Positions 24,773 through 36,374 of a stretch of 64,000 bases of DNA are shown piece after piece; position 1 is the stretch's first letter; each line of letters starts with the position of its first letter. The position numbers and the translations under genes were made by a program. The DNA comes from Conoideocrella luteorostrata (taxonomy: Eukaryota; Ascomycota; Sordariomycetes; Hypocreales; Clavicipitaceae). The notes below the pieces were generated by a model. The model was not told the DNA's origin. It saw only the letters and a program-made list of their open reading frames with translations, and made no database searches. The DNA is taken from positions 62,001-126,000 of the forward strand of contig JASWJB010000079.1 of NCBI GenBank assembly GCA_032433595.1. The letters run 5' to 3'.

Positions 24773-25807
24773 TGTGACGAATGGGTAGTTGTTGTTGGTC
24801 GAGAGACGAGGGCGACGATGAAGTGGTGATAGGTTAGCAGTCAGTACTCCGTAGTGGTAGCTTCTTTGGCCTGAACGCCGCGGCGGGGTCGCTGGATGAC
24901 CCCCACTTGAAGCTTCAGCCGCGAAGCCTTGTTGTTACCTGCTATGCTTACCTGGAACGGAGACGGCTATAGTTAGTTATATGGCTGATTTACATATAAT
25001 TGGAGACAATTTAGTTATAATATGCTAGGGATATTACAGACAACGTGTAACGGTATAGGTGCTCCGTAGTTGGTATGGAGAAAATGCATAGATATTTGTT
25101 TGCTACTAAAAGAACCGCACACACAGTTCCAACGAACTTGGAAACTTCCCACCCACCGAGCCACACTGGTGCTGTCACCGAGCACACCGACACACAGCCA
25201 GAGGCCCAAATTACATAGACAGTTTTGTCAGTTCCAAGAACTACCCAAAAAAAATACTGAGAAAACCACGTCTCCCGGGAGCAATCGGCTCAATGGCGCA
25301 CCCTACACTCTACAAGCCTCCTCACGATGCTGATACTCCTCGCCCTGCCGAAACGTCAAGCCAATACTTTCACCCCCAAAGAACGATAGCCAAACGCCTT
25401 GCCTGCCCCCAGAGTATGCAAACCTGCATCATAGCAGCAACGCCCCGGTTTCGCACAAACGAAAAAAAAAAAACACCCAAACACTAGATATGGTAAGCGA
25501 GAACTGCACACTCTCTCGGCTCGGTGGGTGTCCTCACTCTTCCGTGCACTTGCCGCTCGCGTTCAAAGCCTCGCATCCCTTTTTGCCACTCCAAATTCAT
25601 CAATCGCCCAGGTTTTTTACTTCGAAATCGAATATATACTGTCGCAGAACAAAAGAAAGTGTGAATCAAGTCGTAAATCGCACAAGAACGAGAGTCGGGC
25701 GGGCAGTCGTCGATTCATCCCAAGACTCTTCACTTGCATGATGCCAAAACAAGTAAGGACGGAATATGCGCAACCAGTAGTAGATCGGGCCCATAAAGGG
25801 AGCTTGA
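24773..25807. other. Spacer between capping-protein start and the BAH-PHD gene
   Basis: About 1 kb. It contains the capping-protein promoter and the 3' flank of the BAH-PHD gene, one ACTCCGTA motif near 24846 and an A-run near 25463. No gene seen. Confidence 0.55.
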
Positions 25808-27381
25808 TCAATCAATTAGTTTTTTGCAAACCAGGCAGGCGGCTCGCTCAGTCCATGTACGGTCCCCTCCTTCAACGTTGGGTCTCAGGTCAGTAATCTC
25901 CCAGACCATTGGTCCGTCGCTCATCCTCAAGCTGGCCTCAAACAGTCCCTCGTACGGCTTTTCTTCAACGGCCTTCTTTCCACGGCCCTTTTTCGTGGAT
26001 GCTGACTTGGCACTTCTTTGAACAATCGAGTTTGTAGGCCCAGGTGTTGGTGTTTGCGTAGTCGCCTTCGGCACCGCTTCTTTGTTCTTCATCAAAGGTG
26101 TATGGGTTCCGTTTTCGGTAGGGCCTTTCACGTCGATCGCTGACGGGGTGAGCTCTTTGTTGTCGCTTGGTGTCAGCGGTCGGCCGAGGGAAACTCTGTC
26201 CGTTTCCATCTTAACGGGCAGCTGCTCCTTCTTTTCTGACTTGTGCGGCTTGTCTGTTCCGAGCCGCTCGTAAACTTGCATCAAGACATCGTGCAAGAGG
26301 CATTCATAATGAAGCCAATTATTGCAATCCTGGCTCGTACAACCAATCAGAGTCTTATCCGGGTTCGCAGGAGTATGACACTTGCAGGTTGACTCAACAG
26401 ACTATTACAGCATACAAAAGTTAGTAACAGTACGTACAGTCCGGTGGAGAGGTTGGAAAACATACGGAGACTTGAGACGTCCGGCAGTTGAAAGCCTGCC
26501 TCCAGTAGAGCGCGTCTTGCACCTCATCATCGTCCGATTCGATCCAATGGTGCACAGTCGCCTTCATGGCAACACTTACGACGTTAATGACGTCCACTGT
26601 AAACACGGTGTCAGCACTAAAAAAGCAAAAACTAAGCTCTTCGGGTATCAATTGCGTCTTACTGTGGTTGGACGCAATGAGTTCGTTCTGTCCGTGATAT
26701 GGTTGACGGCCGCTGATAGATTTCTTGCCGTCCAAAGTACCAGGTGGTAGCTCATCGGGCGAGTACATCCAATATATGCGCGCGTATACGTGATGCTCGT
26801 CTGATGCCCTGACTTCGAGGATTCTTGCAACCCAGTAATCCGCCGATTGCAGCAGATTCCCACTTTCCGAGCTTTTGCCTGTCGCCTTTTGGCGCTCAAT
26901 AGTGGCCTCGTTTGCGACATAAACAAAGTCATCATTACAATATTTATAACCATTTACTGTTCGACAAGGTTAGCGAATGTGGTGGATTGAAAATGCGTAC
27001 ACGAACCAGCCAGCACGGTTGGCGACATTGGAAAGCGGAGCACAAGTCAGAGATCGTGTTTAGAGGGGGTTTCTACTCACAGACAAAACTGTTGTATCGT
27101 GTCATATCCACCCATCGCTTCCGTGGTTCGACTGTGTAGGCAAGATTCATAGTCTGGTTGGACTTGAACTTGCCACGAGGCTCAAACGGTGAGTTCTGCA
27201 CCAACTCTTTTTTCCCATTATTGACACCCGCGCCATCCTCTTCGCCATCGCGCTTTCTCTTCTTGGGTATGTGGTCGCGCTCTTCTGAGCTGGGGGCCGC
27301 GACCATTGACACGGTAAATGGACAATCAGCGCGGTTCTCATCCGTGATGGCACGGGACCGCTTCCGAGATTTGGGGTTCAT
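25808..27381 (-). CDS. BAH-PHD chromatin protein (EPR-1/BP1-like)
   Basis: Predicted nuclear chromatin reader of 439 residues from exons 27081-27381, 26663-26956, 26466-26596 and 25808-26401. The basic N-terminus (about 1-70, several KRKR runs) could be a nuclear signal. A BAH domain follows (about 100-240: DDFVYVANEA, YWVARILEV, YARIYWMYSPDELPPG, NELIASNHMDVINV). Then comes a PHD-type zinc module: C248, C250, C263, C268, H273, C276. The last pair, CLVC, appears only at residues 431-434, after a long Ser/Thr/Lys-rich stretch. Fungal BAH-PHD proteins such as Neurospora EPR-1 act in H3K27-methylation silencing (family knowledge). Orthology to EPR-1 is inference. The start is the first ATG in frame; an upstream TTG was ignored. 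Confidence 0.82.
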
Positions 27382-28919
27382 GACAGGCGGATAAGCAACA
27401 AGACAATTCTGAAGATGATAGAGAAGAAAGAACAAGCGCGCCGACTAAGCGCTCGCTTCGATGCTTCGATACACAACGGTCGCGCGTCGGGAAAAACAAA
27501 AGGATGTGGATGAAGTGGGAAAGTGGGAGGCTATTCGCGACAACGGTTGGGCAAAGCTACCAGGCGAATCACACTTGGCTGGAACAGACGGAAGTGGGTC
27601 GAGTGCTGGCTGGCTGCGCTAACGAAATGTATAGCATTGGCGGCGAGAACTGGCTGGGCAGCACGCTTGTCAACCCTTCGTTTTCGAGAGAGAAGGTAGC
27701 AGGTACCCAGGTACCTCCGTGTCTGCACCAAATATACTATAGTAGAGCCGACAAGCGGCGGGACACAGACCAGACACCGGCGGGAGCTGTCAGGAGTCCC
27801 TACCCAGGTAGCAGGTACCTACGTATGTACACCTATACCGGATAAATATTTTCGATCTCTGGATGCGATGCGATGCGGTGCTTTATTGCGCGCGCGCCGG
27901 CGACCAACCAACAAAGCGCAAACCCGAAGCTCTCAGCTCGTGATAGTACCCCGGACTGCAAGGGGAACGAAGGGGGAAGAAAAAGGACAGATTGGTGATG
28001 GTGGTGTCAAGGAGAGTCGGAAATGTCGGTCGGATTGGGTGGTCACACACAACGCCGCCACGCCCTCTTTTTTTGGTCCGTCCATCGAGGGTGTTTCAAT
28101 TCTCACAATAATAAGGTGGCTGGGGCGTTCAAGGTTTTGCAGGACGGAGCACATCCACACACTGTGGGCCGCCAGTCAATTGGCATGTGCGACCGGGGTC
28201 GACTGCCAAGATGCACACAGGTTCCAGGCAGGTAGTTATTTACTTACTACTGAGGTAATTCGTAGTCTGTGGCGATTGCCAAATAAATACATGATGTGTG
28301 CATAAGAGATGGCAATTGATGATGCAGCACGTTATGGCTTCATTAAACGCTCTTTGCATGCCGTATTTTGACGGTCTGGCCGGCGCGCTACGGAGTAATT
28401 ATCTGGCTAGGTTAGTCGACTTCCGCAGCATGCACCAAATGAACCGGCATCGAGCGTCGTCATTATGACCAGTAAGCGCTGCTTGCTTGCAGGGTCCATG
28501 GGAACCTAAAATTGCTTACTCCGTGCGAAGTACTCCGTACGGAGTACACGTAACTGTTACCACAATACCGGTCGATCTGTAATATGTACTGCAGCAAACT
28601 TACAAGGGCAAAAGGGCTATGTGGCTGGTGCTCCAAGCGCCATTGATGAGTGCCCCCTTGTTGCGGAGTACGGAGCAGGAAGGCCACTTTAACTTACCTT
28701 GGGCGTCGATGCCTTTGGAAGCTCCGTGCTGAGCTTTTGGTGAAGAGTACAGTGCTGACAGGAATGACAGGTGGTCGCAGGCATGCGGTCAATTAGTGTA
28801 TCAAACCCGGCAAACGAAAGTACAAAAGACCAAAAACGCCAGCGCTATGACTAACATCCATATCTGCCTTGATCCAAGACACTGCTAACCCTCATCATCC
28901 CCCAGCCCTCACTATAAAA
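27382..28919. other. Spacer
   Basis: About 1.5 kb with no supportable gene. It contains a purine-rich stretch near 27960-28020, ACTCCGTA motifs near 28388 and 28530-28547, and the promoter of the BAH-PHD gene. Confidence 0.55.
28530..28547. repeat. Perfect 18-bp palindrome GTACTCCGTACGGAGTAC
   Basis: Two ACTCCGTA-type motifs meet head to head, giving a perfect palindrome. It is part of a motif family dispersed through the window. Possible transcription-factor dimer site or remnant of inverted repeat ends. Confidence 0.9.
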
Positions 28920-30990
28920 CTATGGCACTTCATCGTCGCCTCCCCTTACATGACCACCACCTGGTGTCGCACACACCTCAGAGCCTTCAATCTTCGCAAC
29001 CAATTTCTCACCTTCTCGCCTTCCCCGTTCTACATTAATCAACCAAATCAACGGTGCGGGTAGACCAACCAGTGCCCCCAAGAACCAAAATGCTGGTCGG
29101 ATACTGCCTGTTCGATCAATGATAGCTCCGACGATGGTGGGGCCAAATACGCTGGATCCTTTGTCTGTAATAGCGTACAAAGCGTAAAAGGCCGCCTCTG
29201 ATCCGGGAGGAATGAGCTCTCCGTATAAAGAGCGGCAATAACTACTTAAACCGCCCATGACGAGACCGTATATAGCGGCAAGAGGATACATCTCCCATGG
29301 TTGTTGAAGGCCAATGACGCCCCAGCGCTTGACAAAGGGTAGGTAGCCCAGTAACCCGTAAAGTGGGATGAGTTCGAACAGCGCAATGCAGACCAAAATG
29401 GTCTGATGGGCTTTCAGACCCAAAGCTCGAGATACCCCGGGCCATCCAAATGCGCCAAGTATTCCTGACATTGTCGTAATGACATTAATCATGCCGAGCG
29501 CCCAAGGTCGCATATGTAATTGAGTCTTGGCAAAGAGGATTGCCGTAGAGGAGGTCGTGGCGATGGCGTCTGAAAGAAGGAACCAACCTGCAAGGAACAA
29601 CATGATGTCTGCAAGGCTTCTGGCCTGTTGAATAGTGCGGAACAGAGACTTCCATGCATAAGTCAGATATGGTATCCATCCTAGGGCACCTTTGCGGCCG
29701 CTGCTGACGAGAGGTGGTCCAGGTCTTGGTCTTAGCCAAAGAGCGGATGGTATAGTGAAGATAGCCCACCAAGAGCCGATGACCAGAAGAACCACTCTCT
29801 GGGACCAAGTTGTGTTCTTCATGGCGAGAAGAATGCCAATAGCCATGCACTGCACAAACAGCGCTGCAATGTACCCGACGCCCATACCTTTGGCTGACAT
29901 TCGTGATGATAGCTGCAGCTCCTTCGACGTGATTTCCTCATGTGTTGGTGTCCTATATGTCCGCAATCCCGGCATAGCAGTCTCGCCAGGTAAAAGTGGC
30001 GAAGCTGGGTTGGTACTGTCTTCCTCCAGCGCGCCGGCCGAGTCATCCAAAGATCGTGACTCTAATGTCGAGTTCGCCAGGTCAGGCGTTGTTCCGCGCC
30101 GAGCGTCGATTACCTCCGCATGGTTGCGTACAAGAAGGGGCAAGAAGGAATTCAGCAAGACGAAGGACGCTCCAAAAGAAGTGTTGGAGAGAATTGTAAG
30201 CAGGGCGCCGATGATGTACGTCTCTTTACTGATAAAGACGTAGCACATGACGGACAATGCGCCAATCCAAGCGAACAAAAGAAGCAGCTTCTTCCGATAG
30301 TGTCCATGATCGGCCGCACAACTAATACTGACAACGAGTAGTGCCTGTAGCAAGACGCTGACAGAGAACGTATACATGGCAAAGCTCGCAGTGTTGATTT
30401 CAAGGCCCAAAACGTACACGATACACTGTCCATCGTCTTCTGTTTTGCTGTCGCTCGATCCGCACGGCTTGGTGGGATCTGATATAAGGACGCCGTTTTC
30501 TCGGGCCAAGGTCTCGAGGAGTATGGGTATAAACGAACCTAGTTAAGGAGGAAGAAAAAAAAAGTCTATTAGTATCGCTTGCGCAACGCTGCTGGTCGGG
30601 ACGCTGTCGGATGCGAAGACCGCCGGCCGCCGAGCACTTGCAGGACAGCCAACCAACCGCAAGAAACACAGGAGGGGGATTTCTTGATTTACCAATTCCA
30701 CAAACTACATATACCTCCGCTGCGAAGCCGTACATATACCAGCCGAGCAGCTCCTTTGAGCTGGTCGGCCTGGCATCATGGCTCGCATAGTGTGACCCGC
30801 CTAGCCGCCGCAGGTCGCTCTCGCTGCTATATGAGCTCATGATGCCGTCGGTGGAAGACCGTTCGTCATCCGCTTCGAAGGAGGAAGTGGCAAAAGAGCG
30901 GAATGATCGTTTCGAAAGAACAGAAATGCCAGACCAGTGTCGACGACCCGAAAGCTCTGGACGGTTGAGCTGTGGTAGCTGTGGTGGCAT
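28920..30990 (-). CDS. ATG22: Autophagy-related protein 22 (vacuolar amino-acid exporter)
   Basis: Major-facilitator-type membrane protein of the vacuole that exports amino acids released by breakdown of autophagic bodies. Protein of 638 residues from exons 30693-30990 and 28920-30538 (intron 154 nt, acceptor TTAACTAG). Hallmarks: [34 protein letters not shown] near the first loop, [44 protein letters not shown], a long hydrophilic central loop (about residues 290-350), and [30 protein letters not shown] near the C-terminus. About twelve hydrophobic segments are visible. An internal ATG at 30840 would give 588 residues, closer to the core family; I kept the longer frame because it is open without interruption. 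Identity is very secure, the start less so. Confidence 0.93.
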
Positions 30991-32846
30991 TCTGGGAGAA
31001 AGGTCGAAGCCACCCGGAGGCTTGTGAGCTAGTTATTATGGGGTACGGTCCTGCCTGCCCGGGCTCCCGTGGTGGCTCTCCGTACATGTAATTGGGTAGC
31101 GGATTGACCACCAGACCATGAGCTGCTGACGTCCAACGTCGAACCCTCCTCCTCACTCGAAAGACCTGGCTGAACTGGCCAAGAACGATTCGGGACCATG
31201 AATGCTCTCAGTGCGATCCGTAATTACCAGCCAACTCTGTCCGGGCAGGGCCGGGTATTAAGCTACTGGCTGAGGAGCGCCCCGGCTTTGATGGAAATCC
31301 TGAAACGTAAGTTCGTTCACACTTGGCACGAAGGCGCAATTGAGTATCCGGGGTTTGACGTGAGATGCAATTTCTCGCCAACTACATGCTCGCGCGACAA
31401 TGAGGATTACCCCGAAGATGGGATATTAGCAGTAAAGAGTGACATTACGAAGTGGAATCGGAATGGACAGCGGGATGCGCATATATAATATAACTTACTC
31501 CCATACATTCTGCCGCGCGAGACGGACCCCCCGCCTACAGAGCAGATTCAATCCCCTCTTTTGCGCTAGTTCGAAGGAATTGCATATCCATTTCTGCACG
31601 AGGATCTACAATACAGACGTCTCAAGGCGCCATTTAGCCTGTCAGTTGACGCACGATAAAGCAAAGCCAGCAGCTACCAGCGACTTCCCCCAGACTATTC
31701 ATCTGGCTTGGTCTTGCGCCCTATTCGCCCAAATTTGGACCCTTCCCTTTAGTGTTCCCTCCTCTGGCATAAGATGGTTGCATCGTCATCTACAATACGG
31801 AGTAAAATCTGCTGATCGACACGGTTGGCGCGAAGATAAATTGCATTGCGCGATGGACGACACTGTCCGGCAACCAAAACCCCGCTTATTCGCCGGTCAG
31901 GAGCATGAATACACGCCTCCTCCTACAACAAAAATAATGTCTCCAGCGTCAATAGTTCGTACAGGTTACGGATGCTCTTCATCTCGAAGTAAATGTACGG
32001 AGTACCAGCACATATGGTAGAAGTTACGTGGTAGGGGTTTAGTCATATCTCGCTCTAAGTGGACCGATTGAGCGACCTCCAGGGATTCTGGGCGGGGTCC
32101 TTCAGTGGGACAATCACGAAGTCGTCCAGCGTAGGGGGAACATGTACGGAGTATGGGATGAGTGGTTGGGAGGAATATCGTATGAGATGAGTGATTGGAT
32201 GGTAAGAATGGCTCGTTGGCTCGTTTGACTGAAAGTAGTTGTGATTACATTTGGTTCTGGAATGTTGCACACAGAAGAGCCTCACTGATAGTTACACACA
32301 TTTCTTTTCTACCAATCTCCTTCATGAAATGGTGTAGCCGTGCTGATGCTACCGGGAGATGGAATGTGCTGTGCGTTTGGGTATACCTGATGCAGACGTC
32401 GCTGACAAGGATCACCCTACCTCGTCTACAGCAGCTTTCAGCTCAATGGGAACCGCCGAATACAACTCAGCGCAGCATGTAGTTACTCCGTAATTATTAG
32501 CTGAATCGTATTTTTATTTTCAGGATGGGCAGTCGCGCTTTGGCACATTTACGAGGCAGAAGTGATGTACTTAGGGCTGCCGCTAGCCCCATCTGGCTAA
32601 TTACAGGTCTTGTTTTTTGGAAGAGAACAGTAAAGTACTCCGTAAAGTGGTAACCAAGTCAAGCACAAGCGAGCCCCGTTCAGGACAGGCCCTTCCAACA
32701 TGGGATATTAGTGACCAGGATATCGGTGCGATTTTCTTATCAAAATGAAGTGCAACATCGAAGCTAGAGCGGCGCGCTCCATGTCCGAATCTCTCTACCC
32801 GAACCGGTGTGGATGGGGGGCGGGAGACAGACGCCGCCGTCTTGAA
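30991..32846. other. Spacer
   Basis: About 1.9 kb upstream of ATG22 and downstream of the DUF3602 gene. Several ACTCCGTA motifs (31798, 31996, 32143, 32485, 32636). No supportable gene: the longest open frame (31439-32020 +) has no motif and no matching homologue that I know. Confidence 0.55.
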
Positions 32847-33613
32847 CTACTTCTTCATAAAACCAAAGAGTTTCCGCTTCATCCTGTCCGCAAAACCGAC
32901 CGGCGCGTCCTTTTCGGCTGACTTCTGCGCATCCTTCTTGTCGTGGCCATTCGTGACATGCTCATTTCCGGCGCCGCCACGGCCCGTGTGGTAGTCCTTG
33001 TTGTCGTGGCTTGGGCGGTATGCTGCCTCGGGGATGACATCTTGGTCTTTGCGCGGAGTTGGCGCCCTGCCGATGTCGCCAATGTTGCCGGCACCTGCGT
33101 TGGAAGCACCAGTAAGTAAGTATGGCTGTCTTCTGGAGGAGGAAAAACAAAAAATGAAAGTCGAGAGAAGAAGAAAACCGCTGGCTCTCTCCTCCTACTC
33201 CTCCTCGTCCCCTTCTTCCTGCTCTTCTCCAGCTACCACGATTGGTTCCGGCGCGCCACCAGAGAATGACTAGTTAGTCGCCCGCCCAGCCCAATTCCAG
33301 CAGATCGCATAGGCTGATAAGACAAGCCACGCCGATGCGCCAAGCTACAAGCACCTTGATAAGACCCATCGTGTTATGTGTTCCAAGCAACTACCTCATT
33401 CCTCCATGCGATATTGTGTGCAATGCACGCAGAAGTCAAAAATAAAAAAGACAGGAGAGGGAGATGAGTCTTACCTCCTCTGCCGGCGCTGTATGCTCCG
33501 TCACCGCGACTGCCTTCCACGCCGGCGCGGACAACTTCGCCGTCGACATATTCCGTCTTGTCCTCGTTGATGTTTCCGGCTCCGCCTCGCCCGTGGGATA
33601 CCTCGACAGCCAT
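32847..33613 (-). CDS. DUF3602 family protein with GRGGAGN repeats
   Basis: Protein of 128 residues from exons 33475-33613 and 32847-33094, with a long 380-nt intron. Three copies of the GRGGAGN motif are visible: HGRGGAGNINED near residue 8, GRGGAGNIGD rebuilt across the intron near residue 45, and HTGRGGAGNEH near residue 83. The C-terminus FADRMKRKLFGFMKK is a basic amphipathic helix typical of the family. The family is fungal and poorly understood. The intron joins G to GT GCC GGC AAC in frame, which recreates the second repeat and supports the model. No signal peptide or membrane segment. Confidence 0.88.
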
Positions 33614-34341
33614 GATCGCAGGAAAAGTTTCGCGAATGCTCGAGCGCTGATGAAATGTGAGTCTACCTTGGTGTAAGGAGGTGCTGAGGATTGCGAATGT
33701 GAGTATTGAGCAGAAGAAAATTGGCCGGGCGCAAACACATATTGGAGGTTATGACTATGGAGTGCCGAGGGCTCTTTATCACTCTCCCCACACGTCACAT
33801 CATCAGTTTGTGTTGCTTGCTGATAAGATAGACGTGACCTCTTCAATGGCTGCCCCCCAGCAGGGCGATAATTCGACGCCACTTTCAGCCTTAATTTCTC
33901 GTGGCAGCCCATCTCTCCCCTTGTGCATCGCTGGAGGCAGGCGTGCACGAACATTACCCGGGTAAATAGTTACGGGCATCACATCGATACTTGACTGTAC
34001 ATTACCGCTATTGGTGTGGTTATCAACGAGGCTTGCCAGTTTCTGGTGCCAAGTTCCTGGCGTCGGACCCAGCGGACCAGTGAGAGGCGGCCGACGCGGA
34101 CCTCCCAACTGTCGTTTACGTAGCTGAATTTGGTGAGTGGGCAGACTGTTCGCGCTAGCGAGTACTACGTACAGTGCGCTCAGTAGGCTGAATCCGGGTG
34201 AGCTTATCTCAAACCTGACACTGAACAATAGAGTCCTTATCAGTCAAGCTCACTAGTGGCCCCCAACTCCTCTGACGTTTTGTGTCGACGGGGGCTTATT
34301 TTCCACATGGGCAGGTCATCATGCTAACAGGAATCCTGTGC
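33614..34341. other. Spacer
   Basis: About 0.7 kb between the DUF3602 gene start and the dispersed repeat. No gene seen. Confidence 0.5.
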
Positions 34342-34661
34342 CACTCTTGCCTACTACGTGCACTGCAGAATCAAGAAGACAAGGAACGTTCCCTCCCAAG
34401 ATCTTGGCTTCCGTGGCTTCTCGGGGACTTCAGCCGACTGTAGTTGCGTGCAGCCACACATGAGACGGTTTCATTAGACATTTGCCGTTTATTTAATGCC
34501 ACACCGTAGCGCCTCGCATGTAACTTTGCGCCATCCACTCCATATTTATACATGACGACAAACTCGCAATGGCATAACACTCCATCATACTGTTGACTGA
34601 TCGGCTAGGGACAGTTCTCGCCGTGGCTCGTTCCCCCGCCAGCTCAGACATATAATTCCAC
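34342..34661 (+). repeat. Dispersed repeat, copy B (320 bp)
   Basis: Aligns with 14112-14436. Relative to copy A, eight of about eleven substitutions are C-to-T or G-to-A, four of them in CpA/TpG context and four in CpG context. Its right end runs directly into the BTB gene remnant. Confidence 0.9.
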
Positions 34662-35457
34662 TGCTAGTTCCGTTCTCCGTCTCAAGAGTATTTCTCCCGA
34701 GGCCGGCCATGTTCTCGTACACCACCTCTTCACAGGCACTTATCAGTGTCTTAAGCCGCTCGGGCTGTCTCCCTGCGATAAAATAATCGCAGAATACACC
34801 ACTAGCATTCAAGTGTATATCGCCGCCCGGGAACATGACCTTGACACTCTGATTGACCAAGCTAAAGATGAGATCGCAAGACTAGGGGCGACGTTAGACC
34901 TGACGGCGATTTTCAGAGCCGTAAAAAGTGCATACCCAAGTCCAAGAACAGACGATGCATGGTTCATCAGCTACCTGAAAACTCGATCAAAGGTATTGCT
35001 GACAGGCGAAGACCTCGGTTTTTGGCACGGCGTTGGAGGCAGCATGTCTGTCGCGGAGATATTTTTGGAAAGCATTTTGGAATCTTTGTCTACTCCAGTG
35101 ACGTCTGGAGTGGCCGTCGCAGGGAAAGCTGTGACCACAGCTGAGCTTCTTTCTGTTTCTGACCGCCCCTCTACACCCGATGCGGAGTCGGAGGATGTCA
35201 GGTCTAGCCAGTTGGGTACCACATTAGGGGAGGAGCCAAATGAACACCCTGCGGAGGTCGAATTTCCTCCACCGATCCCGAAAAAGGGCAAGAAAAAAGG
35301 AAAAGGCAACAAGTTAGGGGAAACTTATGATGAGTATTGTGTGTTGATGGAATCACATATGGAGTGCGAGGAATGGAAGGCTTGCAGCGCTTGTTGCAAT
35401 CGCGTGCGCCGCCTTGCTCTTGAGTTAGATGACAGTGAAAGTCCTGTGCATACTTGA
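34609..35457 (+). pseudogene. 5'-truncated fungal BTB/POZ-domain gene
   Basis: The frame is open from the base after a TAG (34606-34608) to a TGA at 35455-35457, 282 codons, but has no ATG before the conserved part. Family-like blocks: SPEAGHVLVHHLFTGTYQCL, SIQVYIAAREHDLDTLIDQA and DDAWFISYLKTRS, matching the second half of the BTB-containing proteins common in ascomycetes. A Lys/Gly-rich tract (KKGKKKGKGNK) and a Cys-rich end follow. The first half of the BTB domain, with the usual DVxFxVG start, is missing. Its place is taken by repeat copy B, so the 5' part was probably lost at that junction. A spliced upstream exon remains possible but none was found. Confidence 0.65.
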
Positions 35458-35661
35458 GAATACCAACCGGGTTGGATGTTTGTGCGCAATTTATATATGT
35501 CTACGCTTGAGAAGAAAAAAATGGGCTAATATCGGGCAACTTTCTTATCATTCTAGCATCCGTTCTTTTTCCGGCACTCTATAAATACCTCAGTAGGAAG
35601 ACTTATATTAGTGGCAGACAATACCAGACCTATTCTAACCTGAGCATCAAACTTGGTACAT
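35458..35661. other. Short spacer inside the decayed island
   Basis: AT-rich sequence between two gene fragments. Nothing recognised. Confidence 0.5.
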
Positions 35662-35895
35662 TTACGCCCACGTGTGACTCAAGCCGATATCTCTCAAATT
35701 CCAAGTGACAGTGCGTTGGGACCTAGAGAGGGCCGTGACGTGAGGTAAGATCTGAGCGAAATGGCTGTGGCAACTGCTTGTTTGCCCAGAACTGTCGCGT
35801 GTTCACCAAGGACGATGACCTTTCCTGGTGCTGACACCATAAATGGAGGCACCATTGGCGACGAAACTTTTCTCTCCGTGGCGTTGGATTCGAAA
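35662..35895 (-). pseudogene. Mevalonate kinase N-terminal fragment
   Basis: About 75 residues of a GHMP kinase of the mevalonate kinase type. The reading frame shows PPFMVSAPGKVIVLGEH, then LGKQAVATAISLRSYLTSR, which match the N-terminus of fungal Erg12. It then stops at a TGA. A one-base shift restores LRDIGLSHTW, the next conserved piece, before a further stop. The ATP-binding PSSAGLGSS-type motif and the rest of the gene are absent. A run of about 17 A/T bases (35893-35911) lies directly upstream. This is a decayed duplicate fragment; the functional gene must be elsewhere. Confidence 0.75.
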
Positions 35896-36374
35896 AAAAA
35901 AAAAAAAAAGGGCAAATTGTTGAATTGCTTTCGTGGGCTCAGTTTATTACCCCTGGGGCATTTGTATTAGGACTAGCGACAATAGTCAAGTTGCTTTTCA
36001 CAGATACGGCAAGATAAGGTTACTTGCGATAACAAACGGTTGAAGCAAACGGCCTTTGCAATTTTGCAAATCCGGTCTGTGTGGTAGTTGGCTTCACCTC
36101 AACATTAGACTTGATTGCCCAGATGACAGTTTCTTACTACTAGTTTATTGGGGTGCTTGGGACACCAAGCTGAAGTACTTCTAACAAGCTTGTCTCAAAT
36201 GGCTTGCAAGAATCGAGTACCCTTCTACCCGAATGTCCACAGCTATTCATCAAACTGTTCCGGTGATTTGTTGCATCTTCCTCCGCGGAACGAAAACATG
36301 ACTAACTCTCTCACATGGTGGCTGCTCCAGGGAAGTTGTAACAGAGGGTGCTGGACTTTGGTCAGCAAAGCTCC

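Noticed and set aside
31439..32020. 193-codon plus-strand frame
   Set aside because: No motif, atypical residue mix and no flanking exon; probably chance.
34609..35457. Reading the BTB remnant as an intact gene starting at the GTG at 34813
   Set aside because: Fungal genes rarely start at GTG, and this start would cut through a conserved block that is already open upstream.
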